Shown: piece after piece, positions 53,650 through 61,436 of the stretch
Numbering within the stretch: the stretch's first letter is position 1
Layout of the letters: each line of letters begins with the position of its first letter
Origin: Bryobacterales bacterium
GTDB lineage: Bacteria; Acidobacteriota; Terriglobia; Bryobacterales; Bryobacteraceae
Direction: 5' to 3'
DNA length: 64,000 nt
NCBI GenBank assembly: GCA_016789785.1
Contig: JAEUQE010000005.1
Span: forward strand, 34,508 to 98,507
The notes under the pieces: model-generated
Database searches by the model: none
Seen by the model: only the letters and a program-made list of their open reading frames with translations
What the model was told of the DNA's origin: nothing
Program-made: the position numbers and the translations under genes

Positions 53650-53817
53650 TTCGGCGCTCCTTTCGTTTCCTGAGGCTCAAGATGTGCTCCTGCGCGAGAA
53701 ACAAGCTTCGGAAAGAATAGAAAGAAGAAACTCAACGAAAGACGTCTTTAGCGGCTCCTGGAACAGGCCGTCGTGATCGCTGGCAGGCACGATGCCGGCA
53801 GAACACTTGCCGGCCAT
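53650..53817 (-). pseudogene. fossil of an Rpn-type nuclease/transposase gene
   Basis: On the minus strand three successive reading frames carry pieces of the same family as the gene at 45671. The first is PASDHDGLFQEPLKTSFVEF from ATG 53817. After a one-base shift comes LLLFFPKLVSR, and after a further shift AQEHILSL. The corresponding blocks of the intact gene are ANDHDGLFKKLLTTFFVEF, LLLFFPKLAR and QQERILSL, in that order. The order and similarity show a decayed copy with at least two frameshifts and an internal deletion, followed by no recognisable 3' part. It lies between phoD and a sigma-factor gene, and its sequence blurs the upstream limit of the latter. Confidence 0.75.
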
Positions 53818-53909
53818 GGCCTTCACGGTATCGCCGTCGCGGAAGTCTCGCGCCGCCTCGGTAACCCCAAGGCAGCACGGCGGAGACCCTTCAGGCGCAC
53901 CCTGCACGC

Positions 53910-53915
53910 TATCAT
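53910..53915 (+). promoter_or_regulatory. putative -10 element (TATCAT) for the second sigma-factor gene
   Basis: TATCAT ends 7 bases before the GTG at 53923, with TGAAACA in between. This supports GTG as the start and a leaderless message. Confidence 0.42.
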
Positions 53916-53922
53916 TGAAACA

Positions 53923-54477
53923 GTGACTGGTGAAATCACCAACCTTCTGGAGAAATGGCGAGGGGGCGATCTGCAAGCAGCGCAGGATCTCGCGCCGCTC
54001 GTGTATCCGGAGTTGCGTAGACTGGCGGTGGCACACCTCCGGCGTGAATACAACGGAGGCACGTTCCAGCCGACCGAATTGGTGAATGAGGCATTCCTTC
54101 GCCTGCTGGGACAACGCCATCCTTTGTGGCAGAGTCGCGCCCATTTCTTCTCCGTATCGTCAAAGCTGATGCGCCAGGTGCTGGTGGATCATGCCCGCCA
54201 ATTGCAGGCGGCGAAACGCGGCAGCGGTCTGTTCCGCCAACCTCTCGATCGGGCGAAGCTGGTGCAACGATCGCAGGTGGAGGAGTTCCTCCGGCTCGAT
54301 GAGGCGCTGACTGCATTGGAACAATTCGACCAGAGAATGGTTTGGGTGGTGGAGCACCATTTCTTTGGTGGCTGGTCGGCCGACGAGATCGCCGAAATGA
54401 CGGATCTTTCAGCAGCGACCATTCGCCGGGAGTTGCGGCTGGCCAGCGCATGGCTGCGCAACCATCTGAAGCAGTAG
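53923..54477 (+). CDS. ECF-type sigma factor, Sig-70_X6 / ECF_PF07638-like group
   Basis: The 184-residue protein has region 2 motifs (LAPLVYPELRRLAVAHLRRE; FQPTELVNEAFLRLLGQ) and SRAHFFSVSSKLMRQVLVDH, a hallmark of the acidobacterial/planctomycete ECF group often adjacent to Ser/Thr kinases. Region 4 is ALEQFDQRMVWVVEHHFFGG followed by SADEIAEMTDLSAATIRREL. GTG 53923 is preferred: the longer upstream frame runs through the Rpn fossil, and TATCAT stands 7 bases before the GTG. No Ser/Thr protein kinase gene lies next to it here, unlike many members of the group. Confidence 0.87.
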   Translation: MTGEITNLLEKWRGGDLQAAQDLAPLVYPELRRLAVAHLRREYNGGTFQPTELVNEAFLRLLGQRHPLWQSRAHFFSVSSKLMRQVLVDHARQLQAAKRGSGLFRQPLDRAKLVQRSQVEEFLRLDEALTALEQFDQRMVWVVEHHFFGGWSADEIAEMTDLSAATIRRELRLASAWLRNHLKQ

Positions 54478-54570
54478 ATTTCCGTAGAGCCTCAGGGACT
54501 CTTCCCTAGCTCCATCGAATTAACCCTTAGGCCTTCACATTCTGACTGTGTTTTTCGCAAACCGTTGCGT

Positions 54571-56724
54571 ATGCGAAGAGCACAGATACTTTCGTTCACC
54601 GCCATCTTCCTCGGACTGCACGTTAACGCGCTGGCGCAGATGGAGGTGTACTGGAAAGCCGCATCGGTGGCGATCGGCACCGGACGCCAGTTCACGGCCT
54701 ATGTCCCGCTGTCGCCGAACACCGTGCGATGGTCCGTGAATGATGTGGTGGGCGGGAATTCGACGTTTGGCACGGTGTCGGCCAATGGCTACTACACCGC
54801 GCCGCTTGTTGCACCGGTTCAGAACGTTGTGATTCTGAAGGCGGCAAGCACCGCGTATCCTGACAAGTTCGCGACTGCGACCATCACCATCACGCAGCCC
54901 GTAGTAAATGTGTGGAGTACATATCCGAGTTCCTTCACCACGGGCGCAGTCACGTTCTCAATCAATGGTTCGGGCTTCACGGCGAACGCCATTGCGAAGC
55001 TGGCTGGCGTTCCGCTGCCGACCGTCTTCGTGAACAGTACCAGGCTGAATGTCGCGGCGACGCTCAGCATGGCGGGCACCTTTCCGTTGACGGTGACCAA
55101 CCAAGGCAACGGAGCTTTTACCAGTTCGCCGACGATGAGGACCGTGACGCAGGCGACAACGCCAACGCCAACGCCAACGCCGACACCGACTCCAACCCCA
55201 GCCCCAACTCCGACTCCGACACCGACTCCAACTCCCGCACCGGCGCCGCCGCCAGCGCCATGCAACCCCTGTGCCGTATCGAGAATCGCCGCGGCCCGCT
55301 TCCTGGAACAGGCGAGCTTCGGTCCAACCCCAGCCGACATCAACACCGTGCAGCAGAACGGATTCCAGTCATGGCTGACCGCACAGTATGGCGCCGCGGA
55401 GACTCCCATCAATCTGCCCACTTCCGATCCGCGCTCCATGTCGGCCATGCGAGCCCGCTTCCTCCATACGACCGCAAGTGCTCCCGATCAACTGCGGCAG
55501 AAGATGATGTACGCGCTCGGACAGATCTGGGTCGTGTCAGCGAACAAGAACGTGTACCCCGAAGAGATCACGCCGTGGATGAAGATCCTCAGCCGCAACG
55601 CGTTCGGAAACTACCGCACGTTGATGCGCGAGATGACCATCAGCCCCTCATACGGAAAGTTCCTCGATCTTGCGAACAGCAATAAGCCTGGGCTTGGCGG
55701 CGGCGCGAACGAGAACTACCCGCGCGAGTTGATGCAGCTCTTCACCATTGGGCTCTACCAACTCAATACGGACGGCTCCGTGAAGTCCGGCAGCGATGGC
55801 TTGCCGATTCCGGCCTACGATCAGCAGACGGTGCGCCAGCTCTCGCTCGCACTGACGGGGTGGACCTATGCGACAGCGCCGGGCGCGGCGCCACGCGCGA
55901 ACAACTGGGAATACTTCGGCGCAGACATGGAACCTCGCGAAGGCAACCATGATACGAGTTCGAAGCTGCTGCCGAACGGCTGTGCAATTCCCGCGGGGCA
56001 GACGGTGGTTCAGGATCTCGATAGCGCGATCAACTGCCTGTTCCAGCATCCGAATCTGCCGCCGTTTGTCGCGGTGCGTTTGATCCGCAGCTTCACCACG
56101 AGCAACCCGTCGCCAGCCTACATCACGCGTGTGGCCAACGTGTTCGCGAACAATGTCGCCGGCGTGCGCGGCGACATGAAAGCGACGCTTCAGGCGATTC
56201 TGCTGGATCCGGAAGCACGCAACGACTCAGCGCCTGGAAACTTCGGACGGTTGCGTGAACCCGTGGCACATCTTGTGTCGGTGGTGCGCGCTCTCAAAGG
56301 GCAAATCTCGCCCACCAACCAGTTCGCCTATGTGTTCGAGAACATGGGCCAAGCGGTGCATACTCCGAACTCCGTCTTCAGTTGGTTCTCGCCACTCTAC
56401 CGGATTCCGAACACGACGCTGGTCGGGCCGGAATTCCAGATCTACACACCGACCGAGGCGGTGCTGCGCGTGAACTTTCTTTATCAGACGCTCTACGAGA
56501 ACCGTGGCGACATCACGGTGGACCTCGCTCAGTTCCAAACGGTAGCGAGCGACAACACGAAATTGATCGATGCGGTTGACCATGCGCTGTTATTCGGGCG
56601 CATGTCCACACAGACGCGAGGCGCGCTGAACAAGGCGCTGAGCGCGTCCACGGACAACACACAAAGAGTGCTCACGGCGGTGTACCTCACCGCGACGTCG
56701 GGCGAATACGCAGTGATGCACTAA
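54571..56724 (+). CDS. DUF1800 domain exported protein with Ig-like domains and Pro/Thr linker
   Basis: The 717-residue protein has a signal peptide (RAQILSFTAIFLGLHVNALA). A strand-rich N-terminal domain and an IPT/TIG-like domain follow (FTTGAVTFSINGSGFTANAI). Then comes a Thr-Pro repeat linker (about residues 196-232) encoded by a low-complexity CCAACGCC-type tract. DUF1800 fills the rest: RFLEQASFGPTPADINTVQQ, LRQKMMYALGQIWVVSANKN, NENYPRELMQLFTIGLYQLN and VRQLSLALTGWTY. DUF1800 proteins are secreted, typically encoded beside a DUF1501 protein as here (18-base gap), and of unknown function. An export or polymer-related role is only a guess. Confidence 0.92.
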   Translation: MRRAQILSFTAIFLGLHVNALAQMEVYWKAASVAIGTGRQFTAYVPLSPNTVRWSVNDVVGGNSTFGTVSANGYYTAPLVAPVQNVVILKAASTAYPDKFATATITITQPVVNVWSTYPSSFTTGAVTFSINGSGFTANAIAKLAGVPLPTVFVNSTRLNVAATLSMAGTFPLTVTNQGNGAFTSSPTMRTVTQATTPTPTPTPTPTPTPAPTPTPTPTPTPAPAPPPAPCNPCAVSRIAAARFLEQASFGPTPADINTVQQNGFQSWLTAQYGAAETPINLPTSDPRSMSAMRARFLHTTASAPDQLRQKMMYALGQIWVVSANKNVYPEEITPWMKILSRNAFGNYRTLMREMTISPSYGKFLDLANSNKPGLGGGANENYPRELMQLFTIGLYQLNTDGSVKSGSDGLPIPAYDQQTVRQLSLALTGWTYATAPGAAPRANNWEYFGADMEPREGNHDTSSKLLPNGCAIPAGQTVVQDLDSAINCLFQHPNLPPFVAVRLIRSFTTSNPSPAYITRVANVFANNVAGVRGDMKATLQAILLDPEARNDSAPGNFGRLREPVAHLVSVVRALKGQISPTNQFAYVFENMGQAVHTPNSVFSWFSPLYRIPNTTLVGPEFQIYTPTEAVLRVNFLYQTLYENRGDITVDLAQFQTVASDNTKLIDAVDHALLFGRMSTQTRGALNKALSASTDNTQRVLTAVYLTATSGEYAVMH

Positions 56725-56727
56725 AGC

Positions 56728-56733
56728 GGAGGA
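56728..56733 (+). promoter_or_regulatory. strong ribosome-binding site (GGAGGA) for the DUF1501 gene
   Basis: GGAGGA lies 9 bases before the ATG at 56743, immediately after the DUF1800 stop codon. It decides the start of the second gene of the pair. Confidence 0.7.
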
Positions 56734-56742
56734 ACAATAGAC

Positions 56743-58077
56743 ATGAATACGAGACGTGATTTCTTGCGAACGGCAGCGGCAGCGGCGGGGATGCTCGGCA
56801 TCGAGCGCTTCGGCATGATGAGCGCGCTGGCGCAGACGGCACCCAACTACAAGGCGCTGGTGTGTGTGTTCCTCTTCGGTGGTAACGACGGGCACAACAC
56901 CGTGGTGCCGATGGGCACGCAGGCTTACAACGCCTATAAGGCTGCTCGCGGAGGGCTCGCTCTGCCGACGGCGAACACGCAGTTGCTTCCGGTGAACGCG
57001 GCCAATGGTACACCGTTTGGACTGAACAGTGGCTTGCAGGCGATTCATCCGTTGTGGGCGCAGAAGCGTCTCGCAGTGGTCGCCAATATGGGGATGCTCG
57101 TACAGCCCACGTCGCGCGCGCAATTTCTCGCGAACGCTGTGCCCCTGCCAACCAACCTGTTTTCGCACTCCGATCAGGTGGTCCAGATGCAGAGCGGTGC
57201 TCCGAATACCGGAGTTGGAACGGGTTGGGCTGGCCGTGTTGCCGACGCGGTCACCACGGGCCCCGTCGGCTTTCCGCCATCGGTCTCACTGGCAGGACCG
57301 CAACTCTTTTGCACTGGGAACAAGGTCCAGTCTGCGAGCCTGATTCCAGGCTTCGATCTCTCGCTCGGTGGCATGAGCATCTGGCCACAATCGGCGGCGG
57401 ACGGGCGCAAGACTGCCTTCCAAGAGATGCTCACGTTCGACAACGGCCTGGCTCTGGTTCAGTCGGCGAACAATGTGATGTCGGACGCGATGGCGCTGAA
57501 CGGAATGCTGAAGAGTTTGTCGGCGAGTGGCGGACTGACGACGGTATTCCCAGGCACTTCACTTGGCAATCAGTTGAAGGAAGTGGCGAAGATCATGAAG
57601 CTGCGCGGCTCGCTTGGTGTGACGCGGCAAGTGTTCTTCTGCTCCATCGGCGGCTTCGATACGCACGGCTCACAGGACTGGATGCACTGGGATCTGCTGC
57701 GGCAGGTGGGTCAGGCCATGAATGCTTTTTACAATGCGACCGTGGAACTCGGTGTTGCGGATCAGGTAGTCACGTTCACAGCGTCCGAGTTCGGGCGCAC
57801 ACTGCAACCGAGCGGTGCAGGCTCGGATCACGGATGGGGCAATCATCAACTCGTCATGGGCGGCGCGGTGAAGGGTGGCGACGTGTTTGGTGCGTTCCCA
57901 ACCATGGCGCTCGGCGGACCCGACGATACTGGATCGCGCGGAGCAATGATCCCCACGACATCGGTGGATCAGTTTGGCGCAACACTGGCGCGATGGTTCG
58001 GTGTGCCTGCGGCGTCGATGCCGGCGATCTTCCCGAATCTCGGCAAGTTTGCGGTTCAGGATCTGCAGTTCGTCTAG
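56743..58077 (+). CDS. DUF1501 domain protein, Tat-exported
   Basis: The 444-residue protein begins with a twin-arginine leader (NTRRDFLRTAAAAAGMLGIE). The DUF1501 fold follows: KALVCVFLFGGNDGHNTVVP, KRLAVVANMGMLVQPTSRAQ, LFSHSDQVVQMQS, and FFCSIGGFDTHGSQDWMHWD, FTASEFGRTLQPSGAGSDHG and HQLVMGGAVKGGDVFG. These motifs resemble the sulfatase/phosphatase superfamily metal site (Asp/His-rich). It is coupled to DUF1800 by an 18-base gap with a strong ribosome-binding site. The pair is a conserved, uncharacterised module of Acidobacteria, Planctomycetes and Proteobacteria. The gene converges on the cytochrome/PHM gene, 2 bases away. Confidence 0.94.
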   Translation: MNTRRDFLRTAAAAAGMLGIERFGMMSALAQTAPNYKALVCVFLFGGNDGHNTVVPMGTQAYNAYKAARGGLALPTANTQLLPVNAANGTPFGLNSGLQAIHPLWAQKRLAVVANMGMLVQPTSRAQFLANAVPLPTNLFSHSDQVVQMQSGAPNTGVGTGWAGRVADAVTTGPVGFPPSVSLAGPQLFCTGNKVQSASLIPGFDLSLGGMSIWPQSAADGRKTAFQEMLTFDNGLALVQSANNVMSDAMALNGMLKSLSASGGLTTVFPGTSLGNQLKEVAKIMKLRGSLGVTRQVFFCSIGGFDTHGSQDWMHWDLLRQVGQAMNAFYNATVELGVADQVVTFTASEFGRTLQPSGAGSDHGWGNHQLVMGGAVKGGDVFGAFPTMALGGPDDTGSRGAMIPTTSVDQFGATLARWFGVPAASMPAIFPNLGKFAVQDLQFV

Positions 58078-58079
58078 AG

Positions 58080-59423
58080 TCAGCGCTTGGCGGGTGTCTG
58101 GGCGTGCAGCATGGAGGAGGGCTTCACGTCCAGATACTCGATCCAGCTTGTCATCATCTCCTCTTCGCTCTTGTCGCCCCAGCGGATAACCTGCGACGCA
58201 TCAGGATTGAAGCGATTGTTGGGACTGTTGTCGTAGTGGGCCGTCACAATCAGCCGGCTTCCTTTCTCGATCAGTTTCGGCTCCTCCAGACGATAGACAA
58301 GCTGCCAGTTGAAGTCGTAGCGCGGCACGTGCAACAGCACTTCGCGCGCGCCGCCGGGTTTCACCACTTCATACGTGATGTCCTTGCCGCGATAGTGCAT
58401 GTGCGGCGTGAACGAGAGCAGCAGTTTGTCCTGATCGAACTCGTAGCAGCGGCGCACTTCTTGCGCCGGCGCCCCCGCGGGAATGCTCATGAAGAAGTTG
58501 CGCAGATCCATGCGACGCAATACTTGCTTCGGCGCACCGGGAGCAAGATAGAGGCCGACGCTGGTGCGATCCGTCTGCGGAGCGCCGCTAATGCGCGCGT
58601 AGTGAATCACAAACTCGAGCTTCGCGCCGGGTGGTACCCATTTCGCTGTGCCTTCGGGAAACACATCGGGTGGACGGCCAGGAAGAAACGCCGCGAGACC
58701 GCCTTCCTGTGCTCCGCGCATGAATGGTAAATCGGGAGTGTTCGGCGCACACGCATCGTTCCATACCGGCGCGTCGTGACGGATGCGGCTCAGCTTGCCT
58801 TCGCGGATCAGATACTCGGCCATCGAAGGCATATTCTTCGTGGATGCGACCTCCATCATCTTCAGGTCATCGTTCACCAGCAGCACATGCACGTGATGCA
58901 CTACCTGCCGGTTACCGGGCCGGATTTCCGCGGCACGAATCCACCGGCCTTCAGTGAAGTTGGTGGGCACTACGAAGTGCTCATAGGCGTCTTCCCCCGG
59001 CGTGACCTTGTGGTCTTCGCCGATGTCAATGACGATGTCCGGCTTACCGAGCGCCCATCCTTCCGTGAACTTCGGAGCAGGAGGCAGATAGCGCGGATCG
59101 CCTTCCGGGGCGCCGCCTTCCACCCAGGCCCGAATGGTGGCCACTTCCTGCGGAGTCAGGCTCGGGTCGTTGGCGAAGTGGCCGTGCTTGGGATCGGCGA
59201 ACCATGGCGGCATCTTCTTGTTGACGATCGACTCGCGAATCGCCTTCGCCCACGGACGCACGGACTTGTAGTCAATGAGCGACATCGGCGCGATGTCCTT
59301 GGGCCGATGGCATCCGACGCAGCGCTTGTAGAAGATTGGAGCGACATCCTTGGTGAAGGTCGGCGCCGGGAACGCCGGAACCGAAACCGCCAAGCCCAGG
59401 ACTAGAAAGCCACAGGTGCGCAT
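58080..59423 (-). CDS. exported cytochrome c fused to copper type II monooxygenase-like domain
   Basis: The 447-residue protein has a signal peptide (RTCGFLVLGLAVSVPAFP). A short cytochrome c segment has the haem site RCVGCHRPKDIAPMSL and APMSL-type PHM lead-in residues. Copper type II ascorbate-dependent monooxygenase-like domains occupy residues about 130-430, with RQVVHHVHVLLVN (His triad), PPGAKLEFVIHYA and SFTPHMHYRGKDITYEVV (HxH copper ligand) and LIVTAHYDNSPNN. It is thought that such proteins hydroxylate an organic substrate using electrons from the haem. ATG 59423 is preferred over upstream codons because it starts the signal peptide. A TATGCT box in TGG context lies 28 bases upstream. 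Confidence 0.9.
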   Translation of the reverse strand: MRTCGFLVLGLAVSVPAFPAPTFTKDVAPIFYKRCVGCHRPKDIAPMSLIDYKSVRPWAKAIRESIVNKKMPPWFADPKHGHFANDPSLTPQEVATIRAWVEGGAPEGDPRYLPPAPKFTEGWALGKPDIVIDIGEDHKVTPGEDAYEHFVVPTNFTEGRWIRAAEIRPGNRQVVHHVHVLLVNDDLKMMEVASTKNMPSMAEYLIREGKLSRIRHDAPVWNDACAPNTPDLPFMRGAQEGGLAAFLPGRPPDVFPEGTAKWVPPGAKLEFVIHYARISGAPQTDRTSVGLYLAPGAPKQVLRRMDLRNFFMSIPAGAPAQEVRRCYEFDQDKLLLSFTPHMHYRGKDITYEVVKPGGAREVLLHVPRYDFNWQLVYRLEEPKLIEKGSRLIVTAHYDNSPNNRFNPDASQVIRWGDKSEEEMMTSWIEYLDVKPSSMLHAQTPAKR

Positions 59424-59481
59424 TGGGAGAAAGCCCTCCTTTGACCGCGAGCATACCACGGCCAGCGGAGACTGGTGCGCC

Positions 59482-60123
59482 CTACTTTTTTTGTTCCTTC
59501 TTCTCTTCCGGCTTCGCGGGTGGCTTGATGTCGGCCAGATTCCAGCCTGTGTCGACGGTGACGCCAGGCAGAGCCTTGCGGAGAGCGTCGACGCCTTCTT
59601 GCGTCACCTTCGTCTGCCACAGATAGAGGTTCTTCAGATTCGTGAGACCCTTCAGATGATCGAGGCCTTTGTCGGTGATCGCGGTGCCGTAGAGGTTCAG
59701 GTACGTGAGTGCCTTCAGATCCTTGAGATGCGCGAGGCCGGCATCCGTGATGGCGGTCTGCTCAAGATGCAGCGACTCGAGTTGCGTGAGCACCTTCAGT
59801 TTCGCGAGGCCCGCGTCGGTGATCTTGGTCTTGCCGAGGTGCAGGTAGACGAGCTTGCTAATGGACGCGAGATGAACCAGCGCATCGTCGGTGATGTTGG
59901 CCGCAAGATGGAAATCGGCCTCGTGCCGCTCGTCGTTTTGCGCGACTTTGCGGACACTGCCGCCGGCCTTCTCGATCGCTTGAATCGCCCTGGCTTCCGC
60001 GCCGGGCGCGCTCGATTCCTTTTGAGGCGCTGCTTTGGGAGCCGCTTTTGCGGGCGCGGATTTGGGCGGCGATGCTTTCGGCGCTGCCTGCCCGAGACCA
60101 GCCACGAAGAGGAACCGCTTCAT
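59482..60123 (-). CDS. leucine-rich-repeat protein with Ala/Pro/Lys-rich leader
   Basis: The 213-residue protein starts at ATG 60123, 5 bases after an AGGAGG. The first 50 residues form a possible signal segment plus an Ala/Pro/Lys-rich stretch. Four to five leucine-rich repeats of 24 residues follow, such as LVYLHLGKTKITDAGLAKLK, LESLHLEQTAITDAGLAHLK and LTYLNLYGTAITDKGLDHLK. The repeats build a curved protein-binding surface. The tail is a Lys/Glu-rich cluster. This type is common in Planctomycetes and Acidobacteria. Its ligand is unknown. Confidence 0.88.
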   Translation of the reverse strand: MKRFLFVAGLGQAAPKASPPKSAPAKAAPKAAPQKESSAPGAEARAIQAIEKAGGSVRKVAQNDERHEADFHLAANITDDALVHLASISKLVYLHLGKTKITDAGLAKLKVLTQLESLHLEQTAITDAGLAHLKDLKALTYLNLYGTAITDKGLDHLKGLTNLKNLYLWQTKVTQEGVDALRKALPGVTVDTGWNLADIKPPAKPEEKKEQKK

Positions 60124-60128
60124 GTAAT

Positions 60129-60167
60129 CCTCCTGCAGGAAATGATGGGGAAACTTGCAGTATAACA
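60129..60167 (-). promoter_or_regulatory. promoter and ribosome-binding site for the LRR gene
   Basis: TGTTATACT on the minus strand (60167-60159) is an extended -10 element (TGn then TATACT). AGGAGG (60134-60129) lies 5 bases before the ATG at 60123. The leader would be about 29 bases. Confidence 0.6.
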
Positions 60168-60235
60168 ACGGCCGTCCGCGGAACGATTTGGACTTTGCGT
60201 GCCCTGCTCTCGGTCTCTTCTTGAAGACCCTTAAG

Positions 60236-60271
60236 CCAATCTTCAGTGGATGACCAATCTTCAGTAGATGA
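60236..60271. repeat. tandem 18-base duplication downstream of the 60275 gene
   Basis: Two adjacent copies of an 18-base unit, CCAATCTTCAGTGGATGA and CCAATCTTCAGTAGATGA, differ at one position. They lie directly after the stop codon of the minus-strand 60275-60835 gene. No known signal was recognised in them. Confidence 0.7.
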
Positions 60272-60274
60272 CTG

Positions 60275-60835
60275 TTACCCGAGGTACGAGATCTGCCTGG
60301 ATCGCGTTTGCTCTACCTGCTTACTGTGCTGATAAGCGAAGTCGAACGACGCGATGGAATCATCAGCCGTTTCTGCGCGAAGCGCGGTCAGCAAGGCTCC
60401 GCTTGTATCCCCGCGATTCACCTGCTTCGTCGCCCTGGACAACGCACCTGTGAGTTTGCGGATATCCGCCAATTCTTCCGGGCTGAGATCGCCTTCCACT
60501 TCCACCGAAACCTCGATGCTCGACTCACGCCGTCGAGAGCGATAAGTGCTGGAGCTTACTGCGTCCCGGTCACGGTAGAGCGAGGAATAGTCCGTTGCCT
60601 GCGACGACTGTACCGCTTTCGCGGAGATCGTCACCAGGTCTCCATCTTCGGTCCGCACCGTAAGTTCGTAAGTCGTTTCCGACTGCGCGGATCGGGATCG
60701 TGCCTTTTCCGAATCGATGGAGCCGCTTCCTTGCGCACGCACTGCGCCAGGGCGATTTTGTGCTTGTCCCCCCACTCCCGTGGGCAAGGAATAGTCGCCG
60801 GGACTACAAGTCTGGCATTGGCTGATGGCGTACAT
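60275..60835 (-). CDS. hypothetical protein, 186 residues
   Basis: I do not recognise this protein. It has no leader or membrane segment. The first 55 residues are Ser/Gly/Gln-rich and probably disordered. Residues 55-75 form strands (TTYELTVRTEDGDLVTISAK). ESSIEVSVEVEGDLSPEELA leads into a helical C-terminus (KQVNRGDTSGALLTALRAET; FAYQHSKQVEQTRSRQISY). The pattern resembles small bacterial proteins of the flagella-associated or DUF5610-like kind, but that is weak. A competing frame on the plus strand covers the same bases and looks less natural in composition. Confidence 0.5.
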   Translation of the reverse strand: MYAISQCQTCSPGDYSLPTGVGGQAQNRPGAVRAQGSGSIDSEKARSRSAQSETTYELTVRTEDGDLVTISAKAVQSSQATDYSSLYRDRDAVSSSTYRSRRRESSIEVSVEVEGDLSPEELADIRKLTGALSRATKQVNRGDTSGALLTALRAETADDSIASFDFAYQHSKQVEQTRSRQISYLG

Positions 60836-60922
60836 CTGCTTCTGGCCTCTTATGAATGCTTATCGGCCTGAGTGCCACACGTGTTAATTCGGCGTGCCAG
60901 GAGAATGGTGAGCGCCGGAAGC

Positions 60923-60928
60923 TACCAT
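60923..60928 (+). promoter_or_regulatory. putative -10 element (TACCAT) for the NTF2-like gene
   Basis: TACCAT ends 6 bases before the ATG at 60935. The six bases CAAAGG between them do not give a well-spaced ribosome-binding site. Confidence 0.35.
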
Positions 60929-60934
60929 CAAAGG

Positions 60935-61366
60935 ATGAGAATCATCACCCTTCTGTTGCTTTGTTCTCTGATGGCCTTCGCTGCTGACCCCACAGACCGA
61001 TCGGCTGTCCACAGTGCCGCCAAGGACTACATTGATGCTCTCTATGAAGTTCGCCCTGACCTGATCGAACGAAGCGTGCACCCCAATCTGTCCAAGCGGG
61101 GCTTCTACCGCAATGAACAGGGCGTCTATCAGGAAGGCGTGATGACTTATCAGCAACTCGTAAACCTGGCCGGGCGCTGGAACAAGGATGGCAAGCGCGA
61201 CCTCTCAAAGTCGCCGCGCGAGGTTGTGGTGACGGAGGTGCTTGATCAAACGGCCACCGCAAAGGTCATCGCCGACTGGGGCATCGACTACATGCAACTC
61301 GGCAAATTCAACGGCCAGTGGAAGATCGTGAACATCCTCTGGCAGTCGCATCCTCCCAAAAAGTAG
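60935..61366 (+). CDS. exported NTF2-like (putative lumazine-binding type) protein
   Basis: The 143-residue protein has a signal peptide (RIITLLLLCSLMAFAA). An SnoaL/NTF2-like fold follows: AAKDYIDALYEVRPDLIERS, MTYQQLVNLAGRWNKD, VVVTEVLDQTATAKVIADWG and YMQLGKFNGQWKIVNILWQS. The last strand with WKIVNILW is typical of the putative lumazine-binding family (PF12893). Such domains bind small ligands, or act as enzymes in some cases; no catalytic residues stand out. It lies alone between opposing hypothetical and MFS genes. Confidence 0.85.
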   Translation: MRIITLLLLCSLMAFAADPTDRSAVHSAAKDYIDALYEVRPDLIERSVHPNLSKRGFYRNEQGVYQEGVMTYQQLVNLAGRWNKDGKRDLSKSPREVVVTEVLDQTATAKVIADWGIDYMQLGKFNGQWKIVNILWQSHPPKK

Positions 61367-61421
61367 TGCGCCACACGAGGCCGCCATCGCGGATCAACTC
61401 CGTTCCGCATGGCCTGCGCGA

Positions 61422-61427
61422 TACAAT
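61422..61427 (+). promoter_or_regulatory. putative -10 element (TACAAT) for the MFS/NHL operon
   Basis: TACAAT ends 9 bases before the ATG at 61437, with no Shine-Dalgarno core in between. Confidence 0.48.
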
Positions 61428-61436
61428 GCTCAGCTT

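Noticed and set aside
55158..55250. low-complexity tract in the DUF1800 gene as a possible regulatory repeat
   Set aside because: It encodes a Thr-Pro linker in frame, a normal feature of secreted multi-domain proteins.
57054..58730. 558-residue open frame on the plus strand
   Set aside because: It runs across DUF1501 in another frame and then antisense to the cytochrome/PHM gene. Composition and lack of motifs mark it as a shadow.
60308..60871. 187-residue plus-strand frame
   Set aside because: It overlaps the 60275-60835 minus-strand gene. The minus frame has a more natural domain-like pattern with disordered N-terminus and helical end.
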